64,000 nt of DNA, taken from positions 9,081,501-9,145,500 of the forward strand of contig CM048850.1 of the NCBI GenBank assembly GCA_026545225.1, given 5' to 3'. Of this stretch, positions 22,946 to 34,583 are shown piece after piece. Within the stretch, counting starts at the first letter, position 1, and each line of letters opens with the position of its first letter. Origin of the DNA: Cornus controversa (taxonomy: Eukaryota; Streptophyta; Magnoliopsida; Cornales; Cornaceae). The position numbers and the translations under genes were made by a program. The notes beneath the pieces are model-generated. The model saw nothing but the letters and a program-made list of their open reading frames with translations, did no database searches and was not told the DNA's origin.

Positions 22946-23018
22946 CCAATTTGGTCTCTCCTTCAGGTGGTCATCCAAGATAGACAACTTCAGTGGGCGG
23001 TCATGAAGCTTCAGATGT
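22946..23018 (-). pseudogene. Possible captured exon (unknown gene)
   Basis: Reads KLHDRPLKLSILDDHLKERP on the minus strand, after a possible AG acceptor and before an AG/GTAAAA donor. It is richer in G+C than its surroundings. I do not recognise the protein. It may come from the same source gene as the next entry. Confidence 0.4.
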
Positions 23019-23099
23019 AAAGTTGGAAAGAAAAAAACAGAAGTTGCACTTAAACACACATATGTACACCACACCTAGAGTGACTATATATATATCCAT

Positions 23100-23230
23100 A
23101 CATTGAAGACAGACCCGGTGAAGTAGCTGTGGGCTTCGGCTGGTAACCGGCAGTAGGTGGTCCGATCTTGGGTAGAAGCTGGTGGCTCATAGTTGAGCTT
23201 GAGCATCACAGGCTGCTCCAGCGGTGGCCC
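23100..23230 (-). pseudogene. Possible captured exon (unknown gene)
   Basis: Reads GPPLEQPVMLKLNYEPPAS, then TQDRTTYCRLPAEAHSYFTG on the minus strand, preceded by TTAATGCAG (acceptor-like). It is a coding-like, GC-richer island in AT-rich DNA. Protein not recognised. Confidence 0.4.
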
Positions 23231-23959
23231 TGCATTAAGACCAATTTGATACAAAATTATTTCTGCCACCCACATATATGATATATGATATGGATTGATT
23301 TCAAAGAAGTGCAAAAGCATAATATACATGCAAAATATAAACAGAGTATAATGCAAAAACAGAGTATACATGAAACAGAGAAAGACCCCCAAAATAACCA
23401 ACCAAACCACACAGAAGAAGAACCGAAATGAAACTGAGAGAGATATGAGGAGAGAGAAAAGAAATAAAAGAAATAAATGAGAGGGAGAGTGATATAGAGA
23501 TAGAGTGAGGGTAGGAAAAGTTTTAAATTTGAATTTAGGTGGGAGTGAATCATGACCGTTGATTGAAGATAGGGAGAATAATTTCAGACCGTAGATAGTC
23601 ATAGATATTTTGAACCGTCAGATGAGTTTTTTAAACATTTTTGACCGTTAGATGATGAATTTTTTTGGGCGGGAGATTCAAACAGCAACCTTAAATGTAA
23701 TATAGATATATATACACTAGGGTATTGCCCGTGCCTACAACACTATAAAATACAAAATTATTGGACTAAAATAGAAGTTAATTTCATATAATCAATGTGT
23801 CAATAAACAAATATTTACAAAACACCATTTGCATTAAATGAAACTCTTATACGTGTCATATACACATATTTTACAGTACATACGTATGGAGTCTTATAAA
23901 CTCGAAACATACCCAAAAGGTATTGACTCTTGATCCTTATAGTCAAGTAGTTGATTCCA

Positions 23960-24112
23960 CTATTTATCATCTCCTAACAGTTCTGACCAATTGAATAATA
24001 ACGGATCATCCGCATCCATACCAGCAAAAGACCCTTCTGGATTTCCAAAGTTATACAGTTCGACTAGATCTCCTAATTGTTCATCCTCTTCTAGATTCAG
24101 AATTTTTTTTAA
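23960..24112 (-). pseudogene. Captured acidic C-terminal fragment in H2
   Basis: The minus strand reads LNLEEDEQLGDLVELYNFG, then NPEGSFAGMDADDPLLFNWS and ELLGDDK followed by a stop. About fifty residues, acidic, without low complexity, and sense to the Helitron. It looks like the C-terminus of a host protein. The family is not recognised. Confidence 0.4.
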
Positions 24113-24999
24113 CTTAACTGGATTTACCCACTGTCATGGTTACCTAACTGGTTGGGTCCTATTATGGTACCATATTCTCTTCTCTGTATTGAACCCATCG
24201 CTGCTCCGGTGGATTCCGAGATGAACTTTCTCTAATTTCCCAATTAGGGTTAGATACCATATTTACATTACTATATTTTTTCTTTGTTATATGAAGTATT
24301 CTTTCTTTCTACACACGTGGATCTTCATCTTGTACTTACTCGAAATAATTAGTGTTCCGATCATACAATCAATTTGAAACCTAATCTTTTTAAGAATTTA
24401 ACACCAACAAATTACACAGCAATTCATATAAAAGTCATCTCTTCTTCTATCGTATCAGCCATAATAAATATAATATTTGTGCATAACATAATTGTTGAAT
24501 ATTATAACTAAGTACTACTTGTATAGACAATAGAATTTTAGAAACTAACAAAAATTTTGGCACTATATCTTAACAAAGTAGAAATAATAATCTATTTCTT
24601 TGGGTTTCTATATTCCCTTTTATCTTTCTACATTATTCTATCTTCTTTTAGATGGTACATAGTATCACTTTTATACCTTTCTCAAGCCTCCATGTGATAG
24701 TTAAATGAAGATTTTAGTTAGCAATGACAGATTTGTGTCATGAACCCCACACTTAAGTAGAGCAAAGCATTCAATCCAGTCCCCAAAAATCAATTCGAGT
24801 AGACAAAATGTGAACAAGCAGGCAACTTTAAAAAGCAAAAGCTGCAATTTACTCTCTCTCTCTCTAAAGTGACATTGGGCCTCATGTAATAAAATACCTC
24901 AAATTTTTAGTTCTTGTACTGATATTTTCAAACCATATACTGGATAAGCCATAACATTTACTTTTAGACATACAAAAGTTATCAAAATTAATAGAAAAT

Positions 25000-25560
25000 T
25001 ATACATCAAGTTCATAGTGGGTTTGGTGGAGTGTGGGTCAATTGAAGTGGCTGTGGTGGGTTGGTGATGGTGGCCTTGGCTGGTTTTGGTGGAGAAGTTT
25101 GGTGAAGTGGTTGTTGGGTGAATGATGTTGATGGTGTTGATGCTGGTGGCTCGTCTAGTGGTTGTTGCAAGGATATGGTGTTGAAGGTGGTAGCGTGTTC
25201 TCATGGTGGCGAGCTGTGGTTTTGTATGGTGGATTGGGTTCAGCTGAATTTGGTGGAGCTGGTGGTGTTTGTGGCTAAGTTGAGGTGATGATGGTGGCGG
25301 CTTGGTGAGCTGAAATGGTGAGCATGGGCTGTGAGTTTGGTGGCTGCCATGGTAGTAGTGGGTGTGGTGCTCGATTGTGTCATTACTTGTGGTAGAGGTG
25401 GTGAGGCAGATGATGGTGACTGTTGATGAAGGTGTCTTCGGTGGCAGCCATGGTAGGTGGTGGCTTGGTTGGAGCTTGTGGTGGAAGAAAGCGGTGTGGC
25501 TACTCTGTCATGGTGGCATCGAACCACCACAGAAGAGCACCTCAAGCACTCTGTGCTGGT
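25000..25560 (+). repeat. TGG/GGT low-complexity tract in H2
   Basis: Dense TGG, GGTGG and TGATGG runs. The His/Thr/Ser-rich open frames on the minus strand (24899-25545) are translations of this repeat and not genes. Confidence 0.75.
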
Positions 25561-26052
25561 CTTTGGTAGGTGAGGATATGACGAAGATTAGCTTTAATAT
25601 AAAAGTGAGAGTGGGTGGGTGAGTGATGATTTAAATTTTGAATTTAGGTGGTGTGAATGTAATTTTAGGTTGGAAAGTATGTGAGAGTTTAAATTTGAAT
25701 TTTGGTGGGAGAGAATGGTGAGCATTAGATCATAGATAGGAAGAGTGATTTTAGACCGTAGATAGCAAAGACATTTTGAACCGCATCATTGGTTTTTTAA
25801 CCAATAACAACCGTTGGATCGCGTTTTTTGGCATTATTATGTCAAGCTTAAATGTAATATAGATGTATACATATATATTTTTTCAAAAACACAAAAAAAT
25901 TATACTTCAATACATAGTGATATTGGTACTCAAATTGAAGCCCTTGGGATCTTCTTTTCATTAACTTTTTTTTCACTCAAAAAGTTCAATCACATTGAAT
26001 GTTAATGATTTTTGAATGGAAGATTCTAAAAAGCAAAAAGAAAAAAGCATTT

Positions 26053-26255
26053 TATATATAGTACCTTGTGCAAAAACCTTTTATTATATAGCCTCTTGTG
26101 CCATAAAAGTTTTATACATAGCACCTTGTGCCAGAAGCTTTTTATATATAGCCCATTGTGTGAAAGGTTTTTATATATAACACCTTGCGCAATTTATTTT
26201 TATTCTATAGCACTTTCTGCCAAAAGCTTTTTATATACCCTTATGTCCAAAACTT
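26053..26255 (+). repeat. ~32-bp minisatellite
   Basis: Six degenerate copies of a unit like TATATAGCACCTTGTGCCAA followed by AAGCTTTT. The 63-residue frame here is periodic for that reason. Confidence 0.85.
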
Positions 26256-26509
26256 AATATATGTGCAGGAAAAATTCTTCCCGTACAAAATTGCCACTTG
26301 TCCATAATAAGGGAGTTACCACGTGTATATAAAAATAAAGTATCATTACTGAGCTGGGTCAAGTCAAAGGATTGGGCCACTTGATGGTCCTAGAAGAATA
26401 TTGTTAAAGAGCATTGTAATTTAAGAGGAGTAAATTTCAAGGGCTTAACAGGCCCAAATGGGATTCAAATCCCAAATAGAAAAGGAAATAAGATAACTAT
26501 GGAAATACA
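26256..26509. other. Unassigned spacer
   Basis: No gene, LTR terminus or repeat recognised between the minisatellite and the family X LTR start. Confidence 0.4.
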
Positions 26510-26858
26510 TGTAGAGACCGGGTCCAATTTTGACCGGTTTTCTTTTAATTCCATTTATTACCATATAAATGATATGAAATGATATTACACGTGTTTTAAA
26601 TGTGAAATTCATGTTTGGGGATTAGTTTAGAGGTCCAGGAATATTTCTGAACCATTTGACTCATTTTGAGATTTTCAGACTGGTGGGGCCGGGACGCGGG
26701 TCGGGTGGGCCCAAAAAATTGAATTTTTTTGAAAGATATTTATATTGGTTTTAGACCATTTGAAATGTTTTAAGAGATTTGGAATGAATTTCGGGTCCAT
26801 AGCCGCTTCTGGAATTGAAACGGAGCTCGGGAAGTACATTAAGTGACTAAAGGGGCAA
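26510..26858 (+). repeat. Family X LTR, plus-strand 5' fragment
   Basis: Starts TGTAGAGACCGGGTCC, like the X LTR at 61529 (TGTAGAGACCGTGACC), and follows it up to the block GAAGTACATTAAGTG. It then meets the end of an oppositely oriented X LTR at 26859. Two copies of one family therefore face each other. Confidence 0.75.
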
Positions 26859-29141
26859 TGTCAGGCCCTGATTTTCGATTCCCAAAAACCAAAGGTGAAG
26901 CTGTCCATTAAGCCCTAATGAACCATCTTAGCCTTTCAATTACTACAGAAGCTTAACTCTAAACACAACATTATCTAAGCGTATACTCATTACCACTCAT
27001 CCCAATGGGCCCCACATTAGTCGATACACCCATATATGTTCACTCCTATTCCAAAAATCATGAAACTCCATCTCAGCCCAGTTTTGGTTGGTTGACACTA
27101 CCCTCCGGTCGGCTGAAACTTGGGTTCAGCTAACCTCCAGGTACCAATTCTGTCAGTCGACTGGAGAGCAGCTTTGGTCAATTGAAAGGATGTTTCAACC
27201 GGCTGAAGCCTTCCTCCAGTCGTCTGAAATTGGTCCCCAATTTACAATGTTAGGGATCTCACACTTTCGGTCAGCTGCCGCAGATAACTAGGCGACTGAA
27301 AGTGCCCAGAACTCCCAAAACTTGTATTTCTCATGTCTAATTTCAATCTAAAGCCTCATACAGTCATCCACAATTCTAAACATAGATGAAACTCATAAAA
27401 GTCCATACATTCATGCCTCATAGCTGCAAAATCTAAACATCCCATAAATATTATTCGAAAACATATACTTTAACATGTTTCCTTCAAGCCCTTAACCATT
27501 CAATTCAAGGAACAATATACATCTACATGAATGTATGTCGCTACACTGCATGTCACCTTTGACATTTACAAGTTCATTCAATGCCATTTTAAGTTAAGGA
27601 TAATACATTAAATCACATATCAAGCTTAGCAATTTAAAACACGTAAGCAACAAGATATGTATATGTTCTCATTCTTGGCCCTAATCCGATACCCTACATG
27701 ATTGGTCTGCTCCGAGGATCATGTGACCTTGGACACCTTTGATGGCAACCGTATGATCGGGACAACTCTGAAGGATCATACCACCTTGGCAGTGTGTTGG
27801 TTTGCTAAAATATGAGTAGACAACTCCGAGGGTCACTGGCTTTGGGCATACTCCGATTCTAGGCTTTATACTTGGTATGATGGGACCACTCCGAGGGTCA
27901 TACTTACTGGATGATTATATCACTTCTCGTGGCACGGTTGGACCACTCCGAAGTCCTGTGCACATTCCTTGTACCATTTCCCACAATGCCTCATATATTC
28001 ACTGTAAACATATATAATGTATATCATGTCGATTTCATGCTCCTTTCATGATCATCAAAGCTAAGAGAGTATCTAGCATGCATTTCATTATCTTACACCA
28101 CATATAATCACATACATGTCATAAAACTTGCATATCATTCACATATGTCCATAATTTCTAATTTAGCATATATTATTCGTGCTTCACCCAATCCATACAC
28201 TTGCTACATGTAATTAATATACATCTCACACTACATCATCTACACATAATCACATACATGTTCATTATTACACATAATCACATATGCACATAAAATTAGC
28301 ATATAGGTATTCATACTCTCAACTTCGCACATTGTACATACTAGCTCCAAATGTTACACATATCACAAGGTGCATCAGTTTTGAATAGAAAAAACTCAAT
28401 AGAAGTAGAAAACATCAAATCCCACCCTTCTCACCACTCTCATTCATGAAAACACATCATACACCTCACCATTTCACCCGAAACCCTAGAATCGACACTT
28501 AGAAAAGAAGGAGAACCTCTACTTCAAATTTGGAAGCTTTCAAGAAACTTTCAAGAATTTAACTGAGGTATATCTTTCTAAAACACAAGTTGGTTTAGTT
28601 CAAACCGAAGCCCTAGCCGCCCTCTACATGTTTTTCTTCTTCGATGAATCCCAAATCCAAGCCGAAAGCAACTGAAATGTAGAGCGAAGGTGGAGGGATG
28701 AAGATGGGAGAGATGAGAAAGAGAAACAGCCATGAGAAAATGGTTGAGATCTCTCAGCCCTTGATATATATAATATCTGGGGTGCGAAATGACTAAAATG
28801 CTCCCGAGCCACTTAACGTACCCTCTTGACCTCCGATTTTGAAAGTTCCTACGGATTCGAAATCACTTCCTTAACTCTCTAAACATTTTACTTAGGCCAA
28901 AATCAAAAATAATTATTTTCTAAAAAAATTTCAAATTTTCAGACCCACTTGGGCGCATATCGGGGCCCGTTGACCCAAAAAGTCAAACTTCCTAAATATT
29001 TTCAAAACTTCCTAAAACCTCTATTCAACTTCCCAAACATGTTTTCCGCATTCTAAACATGCCCAAACATCATTAAAATGTATTTAAGGTAGTTATGATG
29101 CATAAAAGGAAAACCGGCCAAAATTGGTTGCAGTCTCTAGA
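26859..29141 (-). repeat. Family X 3' LTR of element A
   Basis: About 2.28 kb. On the minus strand it follows a polypurine tract (AAAGGTGGGGAGG, about 29145-29157) and ends CTGACA at 26859. It includes a CT-rich leader, ACTCCGAGG-type internal repeats (27700-27960) and a palindromic word array near its 3' end. Start and end agree with other X LTRs in the window. Confidence 0.8.
27107..27300 (-). promoter_or_regulatory. Palindromic word array (TTCAGCCGGCTGAA type), LTR A
   Basis: Variants of one dyad: GTCGGCTGAA, TTCAGCTAA, CAGTCGACTG, GGTCAATTGAA, TTCAACCGGCTGAA, CAGTCGTCTGAA, GTCAGCTG, GCGACTGAA. Centres near 27110, 27129, 27158, 27181, 27200, 27221, 27274 and 27293. Steps are mostly 19-23 bp. 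Function unknown. Confidence 0.75.
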
Positions 29142-29479
29142 AACCTCCCCACCTTTAAGGAATTTCATACTCGAAATTAGAAATATACCTCAAGTGGTAA
29201 AAAACTCTGGGTATTTTGAGTGAACTTCTTGTTCCTACTCTCACGTAGCCTCCTCGACCCCGTGATGCCTCTAAAGCACCTTAACCAACAGAATGCTTTT
29301 GTTCCGAAACACTTGCTCCCTAGAATCCAAAACCTAGATCAGTCTCTCCTCATAAGACACATCATCCTCCACCTCAAGATTTGTTACATATAAAGGATCC
29401 AGCTCATACTTTCTCAACATTGAAGCGTGTAAAGTATTGTGCACACTAGACATTTGTGGTGGCAATGCCAAGAGTATGC

Positions 29480-30526
29480 AACCTCCCCTACCCAATCCAA
29501 TATCTCAAACAAATTTATAAAATACGGTGCTAGCTTCCCGCTATGACCAAATCTCATCAAACCTCATCAAGGTGAGACCTTTAGGAAGACATGGTCTCCC
29601 ACCCAAAATGCCAAAGGTCTTCGCCTTTCGTCGGCATAGTTTTTCTGACGACTCTAAGTCATAAGCAACCGTTACCTTATAATATTTATCTTTTTTGTAG
29701 TTTCTCGGACTATATCCAAGCCTAATGCCACTGTCTCCCCAGCCTCTATCTAACAAACCGGTGAACTATAAGGCCTATCGTACAAAGCCTAAAATGGAGC
29801 CATCTCTATACTAGCTTGATAGCTATTATTGTATGCAAACTCCTCCAATGGAAGGTAATCCTCCCAACTAAAATAGAAATCAAGTGCACATGCTCTAATC
29901 ATATGCTCCAAAATTTGTATGGTATGCTCTAACTGACTAACTATCTGAGAATGGAAGGTCGTACTGAAATGGAGGTCTGTATCAAGTGCAGCCTGAAAAC
30001 TCTGCAAAAATTAAGATGTAAACCGCGGATCTCTATCGAATATTATAGAAACTGGCACTCTGTGCAGCCTCAAAATCTAATCAATGTAGAGCCAACTAAA
30101 ATTATCCACGTCATCTATCACTCAAATCAAAATGAAATGAGCCACCTTAGTTAATCGGTCCACGATGACCCAAATTATGTCGTGACTCCTCATCTTGGGT
30201 AACTCCATCACAAAATCAATAGTGACGTGTTCTCACTTCCATATAGCCACAGGTAATAGCTATAATAAATTGGCCGGTCCTTGATGCTCGGCCTTCACTT
30301 GTTAACAAGTGAGGCACCTTGCTATAAACTGTGCGATGTCCCTTTTCATGCCCTTCCACCAATACTGTCTATGAAGGTTGTGGTACATTTTTGTACCACT
30401 GGGATGCACTGCAAGTCTAGAACTATGAAACTCTTTCATGACCTCATCCCTATAAACCAATGGAGCAACCATTTTGCCTCTGAACCTCAAACCTCTATCT
30501 GAATAGACAACCCAATCTTCCATCAC
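29480..30526 (-). pseudogene. Integrase of element A (fossil)
   Basis: Reads an H-H-C-C zinc-binding region (HSSRLAVHPSGTKMYHNL, ending IARCLTC), core remnants (FQAALDTDLHFSTTFH) and a C-terminal region (SYQASIEMAPF). Typical Tekay-type integrase, with several breaks; no product expected. Confidence 0.75.
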
Positions 30527-30677
30527 TTTGCCACCCGCAATCCGAGTGTGAATACTTTCTATCTCACTATTATGCCTCTACTCCTCAACTACCCTACTCA
30601 ATAATTGTGAACAAGGTAGCCGGTTCACCACCCTCACTAAAGTACAATCCCATTTTTGAGATGTCTTCCATTATTTT

Positions 30678-31686
30678 TCACTCTCGGATAGCAGTATTAG
30701 CTAAGGTACCATGTGATTTTCTGCTCAAGGCATCGGCAACCACATTAGCCTTCCCCAAGTGATACTGAAGATTGAAGTTGTAGCCTTCCATGTACTCTAC
30801 CAACCTCCTTTGCCTCATATTCAAATATTTTTGTGTAAAAAGGTAATTTAAGCTCTTATGATCGAAGAAAACCTCAAACTTCTCCCCGTACAAATAATGT
30901 CTCCACATTTTTAATGGAAAAATTACCGTTGCTAACTCTAAGTTGTGAGTTGGATAATTTTGCTTATGGATCTTCAATTGTCAGGAACTATATGCAACAA
31001 CCCTCTCGGTTTGCATTAGTACACATCCCAATCCATCCCGTCAAGTGTCATAGTAGATAAACCACATTTAGGAATAATCAATATAGGAGCACTAGTCAAT
31101 CTACTCTTCAGTTCCATAAAAGAATGCTTGCAAGTATCATTCCACACAACCTTAACTCATTTATAAGTAAGCTTGGTCATCGGCGCCGCTAAATTTGAAA
31201 AATCCTTTAAGAAACACTAGTAATATCTTGCTAATCCCAAGAAGCAACAAATTTCAAATACGTTCTTAGGCCTTTCCCAATTCATTATCGCTTCAATCTT
31301 CGAAAGGTCTACTGAAACTCCTCCTTCTAGCACCACGTGTCCTAGGAATTTCACTTCTCTTAGCTAAAATTTGCATTTTTCGTATTTGACATACAACGGT
31401 GCTCCCTCACAATCTGCAATATCGTTCTCAAGTGGATCTCATGTTCCTCTATAGAAGAAGAATACATAAGAATGTCATCCACAAATACCACCACGAACCT
31501 ATCCAAGTAGACACTAAAGACTCAGTTCATTAAGTCCATAAACGCCACCGGTGCGTTCGTCAAACTAAATGGTATCACTAGAAACTCATAGTGGCTATAT
31601 CTAGTCCGAAAAGTTATCTTCGGAGTGTCTTCATCCTTTACCCTTAGTTAATAATACCCTGCCCTCAAATCGATCTTCAAAAAGAA
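30678..31686 (-). pseudogene. RNase H and reverse transcriptase end, element A
   Basis: RNase H motifs [32 protein letters not shown] and [16 protein letters not shown] are clear. Reverse transcriptase remnants continue to about 31686, where a plus-strand LTR fragment lies. Broken. Confidence 0.75.
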
Positions 31687-32640
31687 AGTCGAATGCGGGG
31701 AACGTGTTTAGAAGGTTGGGATATGGTTTTTGGAAGTTTTGGGGACTTTTAGAAAAAGTTAACTTTTTGGTCAACGGGAGCTCCGGGATGAGGTCAAGTG
31801 AGTCCGAAAATTTTGAAAAAATTCTGGAAAATTTTATTTTTGATTATGGACTAAAAGAAATGTTTGGAGTGCCATGGAAGTGATTTCGAGTCCAACGGAG
31901 CTTTCGGGAATTAATTCAGAGGTCGGGAGGGTATTTTAAGGGACCGGGGGCAAAATGGTCTTTTCACACCCCAGGAGTGATATAAATATCAATTAGGTCT
32001 AAGATATATCACTTTTACAGATCTTCTTCTCTCTCTACCTCTCCCATTTCATCTCTCTCCCTTCTCTCTAGCTTTTGAGGGCCTTAAGGTGTGATTTTCA
32101 AGAGGCCAAAGAAGGGAAGTGTGTAGGGGACTCCAAGGGCATCGGTTTGAACCGAACAAAGTTGCGTTTTGGCAAGGTTGACATCGCTGGGATTTTGGTG
32201 AAGTGCTTGGAAAGCCTTCAATTTAGAGGTAGGGGTGCTAGACTCATTTCTACTTTGATCTTATAGGTCATTTTCTATGTAGTATGAAAGATAGCTTTGG
32301 ATTTCTTGAACCTAGGATTATGTATATGTGTATATATGTATCCAATTGTGAATTTATGCATATATAAATGTCTAGCATGTTGGTTATGATTTATATATTT
32401 TGTGTATGTGCAAATAAGACTATGAATACTTTTGATGAAAAATGTGCTCATTTGATTAAGGCATGAAAAATCTGAGTTTTCATAAACTATGCATGAAAGA
32501 TGTTATCTTTGCTTGTAAAATGCATAAGCATAATGACTTTCATGATGTGAGCGTGTTGACATTGTGAAAATCTTGAGGTGGAAGGAAAAATGCATTGATT
32601 TGATAAAATGCATAGCATTGATAAATTTTTGGTAGTCTAT
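31687..32640 (+). repeat. Family X LTR fragment embedded in element A pol
   Basis: Opposite in orientation to the surrounding pol. It aligns with the X LTR at 61529 from about +90 onward: GGTCAACGGGAGCTCCGGG, a CT-rich leader (32030-32070), and TTAGAGGTAGGGGTG at about 32223. Both flanks are reverse-transcriptase sequence of element A. Confidence 0.75.
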
Positions 32641-32659
32641 ACACAACCGCAAAGATTCG

Positions 32660-33130
32660 TCCTTCTTCTTGACAAAGAGTATCAGAAGTTACGATGCTAT
32701 AGAGATAGGCATAGTACCAGGAGCTAGATCAATGCTAAACACTACATCTCTCATCGGAGGTAACTCTGTCAAGTCCCTCGGAAACACATCTAAGAACTCA
32801 CAAACCACTGGTGGAAACCCTCTACAAGTCACATCCTCATCCTCCTTAGCTAATATGATAGCTGAGAAGTATCCAGCCCCATCCCAAATACCAAAATTAA
32901 GCAATGATGGAATGTAGAAATCATTCCGTTCTCTTACAAAATAGAAGCAATCACCCTCGGGTGTGTATCTTGTCACTCTCCTACGGAGACAATCAATCAT
33001 GGCTCTAAATGTAGACTGCCAATCCATACCTAGAATGACATCGAAAGCGGTCATATCTAGCACCACAAAGTTGAACACTAGTCGACGTCTCGCAACCTCG
33101 ATCTTGCAAGATCGACACACTATACCTAGT
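32660..33130 (-). pseudogene. Protease and start of reverse transcriptase, element A
   Basis: Reads LDMTAFDVILGMDW, the retropepsin C-terminal region of Tekay-type elements, then GFPPVVCEFLDVFP leading to the reverse transcriptase start (ELPPMRDVVFSIDLAPGT). Fossil. Confidence 0.75.
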
Positions 33131-33199
33131 GTAACTCTACCTCCAACACATGTATCAATGCTGACTCTAGTGATGACACCTCCAATTCTAAGGCAAGAG

Positions 33200-34519
33200 C
33201 AAATGTATCAGATATGAATGAACCTGAATCGATCAGTACCCTAGCCCATGAGCTAAAAACTAGGAAAATACTTCTGACTACTGATGGTCCTAGTACCTCC
33301 TTTGCCTAAACAAGTGTAAAAACACGACCCTGTGTCTACTGACCCCTCTGACTTATCCCCTGAAATTCTGACTGTTGACTAAAAGCAGGCGTAGACCCTC
33401 TCACTGCTCAAGATTCATGTAACGATTGAGCAGGCAAAGATGGTGGTAATACTTTAAAACCTGACTGAACTACAACTATCTGTCTAGTCCTCTACTGAGA
33501 CCCCGTATCACTTTGTGCCCCTGCCTCTATGGGTAGTTTTCCCTAACATGTCCGAGCTTCTTGCAATCAAATCATGCTTGACCCCCCACTGATATCACTG
33601 GCACTAGTGCCACTGTTTGCCTCTAAGGGCACTCATATCTATAATGGCTAATCTGGTGGCAATGATAGCATACTATCATAGATCGTGTAGATCTTGTAGG
33701 CAAGGTCACTGAAGGTACTGGGCGAGCTTGCTACTGCCCCAGAGAAATTGATATACTTTCTCTGTGCCTCTGCCTGCCCTGACTACCAGAAGAAGCCCTG
33801 ACACCCTTCACTTGTTGTTTAAAGTCCCATATCTTTTAGGTATCTCTATCATCTTCCTCTACCACTAAGGCTCTATCAACCACCTCATCATAGGTTTTCA
33901 AATCTAGGATGGACACTCTCTTTCTGATTGAGGTCTTCAGTCCCTTCACAAATTTCTTTACCCTTAGTTCCTCGTCATTAATCATCTCCAGGGCAAAGAG
34001 AGCCAAGGATGTGAACTTGGTCTCATACCCATGACATCCATGTCCCCCTGAACTAAGTCCATAAACTCCTGCCTCATTCAGTCCTTCATCGAAGCTGAAA
34101 ATAACTTATCAAAGAAAAGTCTTTTGAATGTCTCCCAATCTATAGTCTCGTTGTTGTGGGTATTCTCATTGAATTGCCACCACCAATCTGCTTCTCCTTA
34201 TAAGTGAAGCACTGCCACTTTAACCCTCAAGTCCTCATTGATTGCAAGAGCAACCAAAAGCTTGTAGGTTTGGTCTATCCAACCTTCCGCCGCTAATGGA
34301 TCCCATCTACTCGCAAATGTAGGCAGTTTAAACTTCACGTACTCTTTTATAGCAACCAATTTTTGGCTCAGCCAAGTATCGATTGTGCTTGAACTTCCAC
34401 TTCCTGAACCTCCCTTACTATTTGTTTCATGGTATCTACTATGTCGCGCATGAACTGAGCACCATCAATTGGCTCCTGTAGAGCATCAACGCATCTACCT
34501 TGCGCTCTTCTTGGTGTCA
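33200..34519 (-). pseudogene. gag of element A (fossil)
   Basis: Starts MTPRRAQGRCVDALQEPIDG at 34519. Remnants of the gag core (LRVKVAVLHL, GEADWWW near 34200) and of a CCHC knuckle (about 33650) follow. Gag would form the particle. Broken at several places. Confidence 0.7.
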
Positions 34520-34583
34520 TTTTACTATATACAAAACAAGAAAATTTAATACCAAGCACATTCATATATATGTCATTGATAAG

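Larger units (their letters stand above)
20019..23706 (-). mobile_element. Helitron H1 (3.7 kb, gene-capturing, non-autonomous)
   Basis: Read on the minus strand it starts TCTATATTACATTTAA and ends with a hairpin followed 10 bases later by CTAG. The base before the start is A and the base after CTAG is T, as expected for Helitron insertion. No Rep/helicase is seen, so it depends on another element. It carries sense-oriented host sequence: an LHT8-type fragment and two possible exons of unknown origin. H2 downstream shares both ends but has a different middle, which supports the call. Confidence 0.8.
23717..25863 (-). mobile_element. Helitron H2 (2.1 kb, same family as H1)
   Basis: Minus-strand start TCTATATTACATTTAA and end CTAG match H1, with A and T flanks. 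About 165 bp at its 5' end (25700-25863) aligns with H1 (23535-23706), and about 80 bp at its 3' end aligns with 20019-20100. The middles are unrelated, as expected for gene-capturing Helitrons. Its 3' hairpin is decayed (GTGCC against AACAC). No Rep/helicase. Confidence 0.78.
29142..34583 (-). mobile_element. Family X element A internal region (Tekay/Del-like)
   Basis: Minus-strand gag, protease, reverse transcriptase, RNase H and integrase occur in Ty3/gypsy order. MTPRRAQGR at the gag start and the integrase phrase ACALDFYFSWEDYLPLEEFA fit the Tekay/Del chromoviruses. The region is broken at several places, carries a plus-strand X LTR fragment (31687-32640) and is flanked upstream by an Athila-like LTR piece. 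Confidence 0.8.

Noticed and set aside
23084-23602. 172-residue minus-strand frame as a membrane protein.
   Set aside because: Its hydrophobic part comes from GA/CT-rich low-complexity DNA. Only the short 23100-23230 island looks coding-like.
24899-25545. His/Thr/Ser-rich minus-strand frames as genes.
   Set aside because: Products of a TGG/GGT trinucleotide-like tract; composition explains them.
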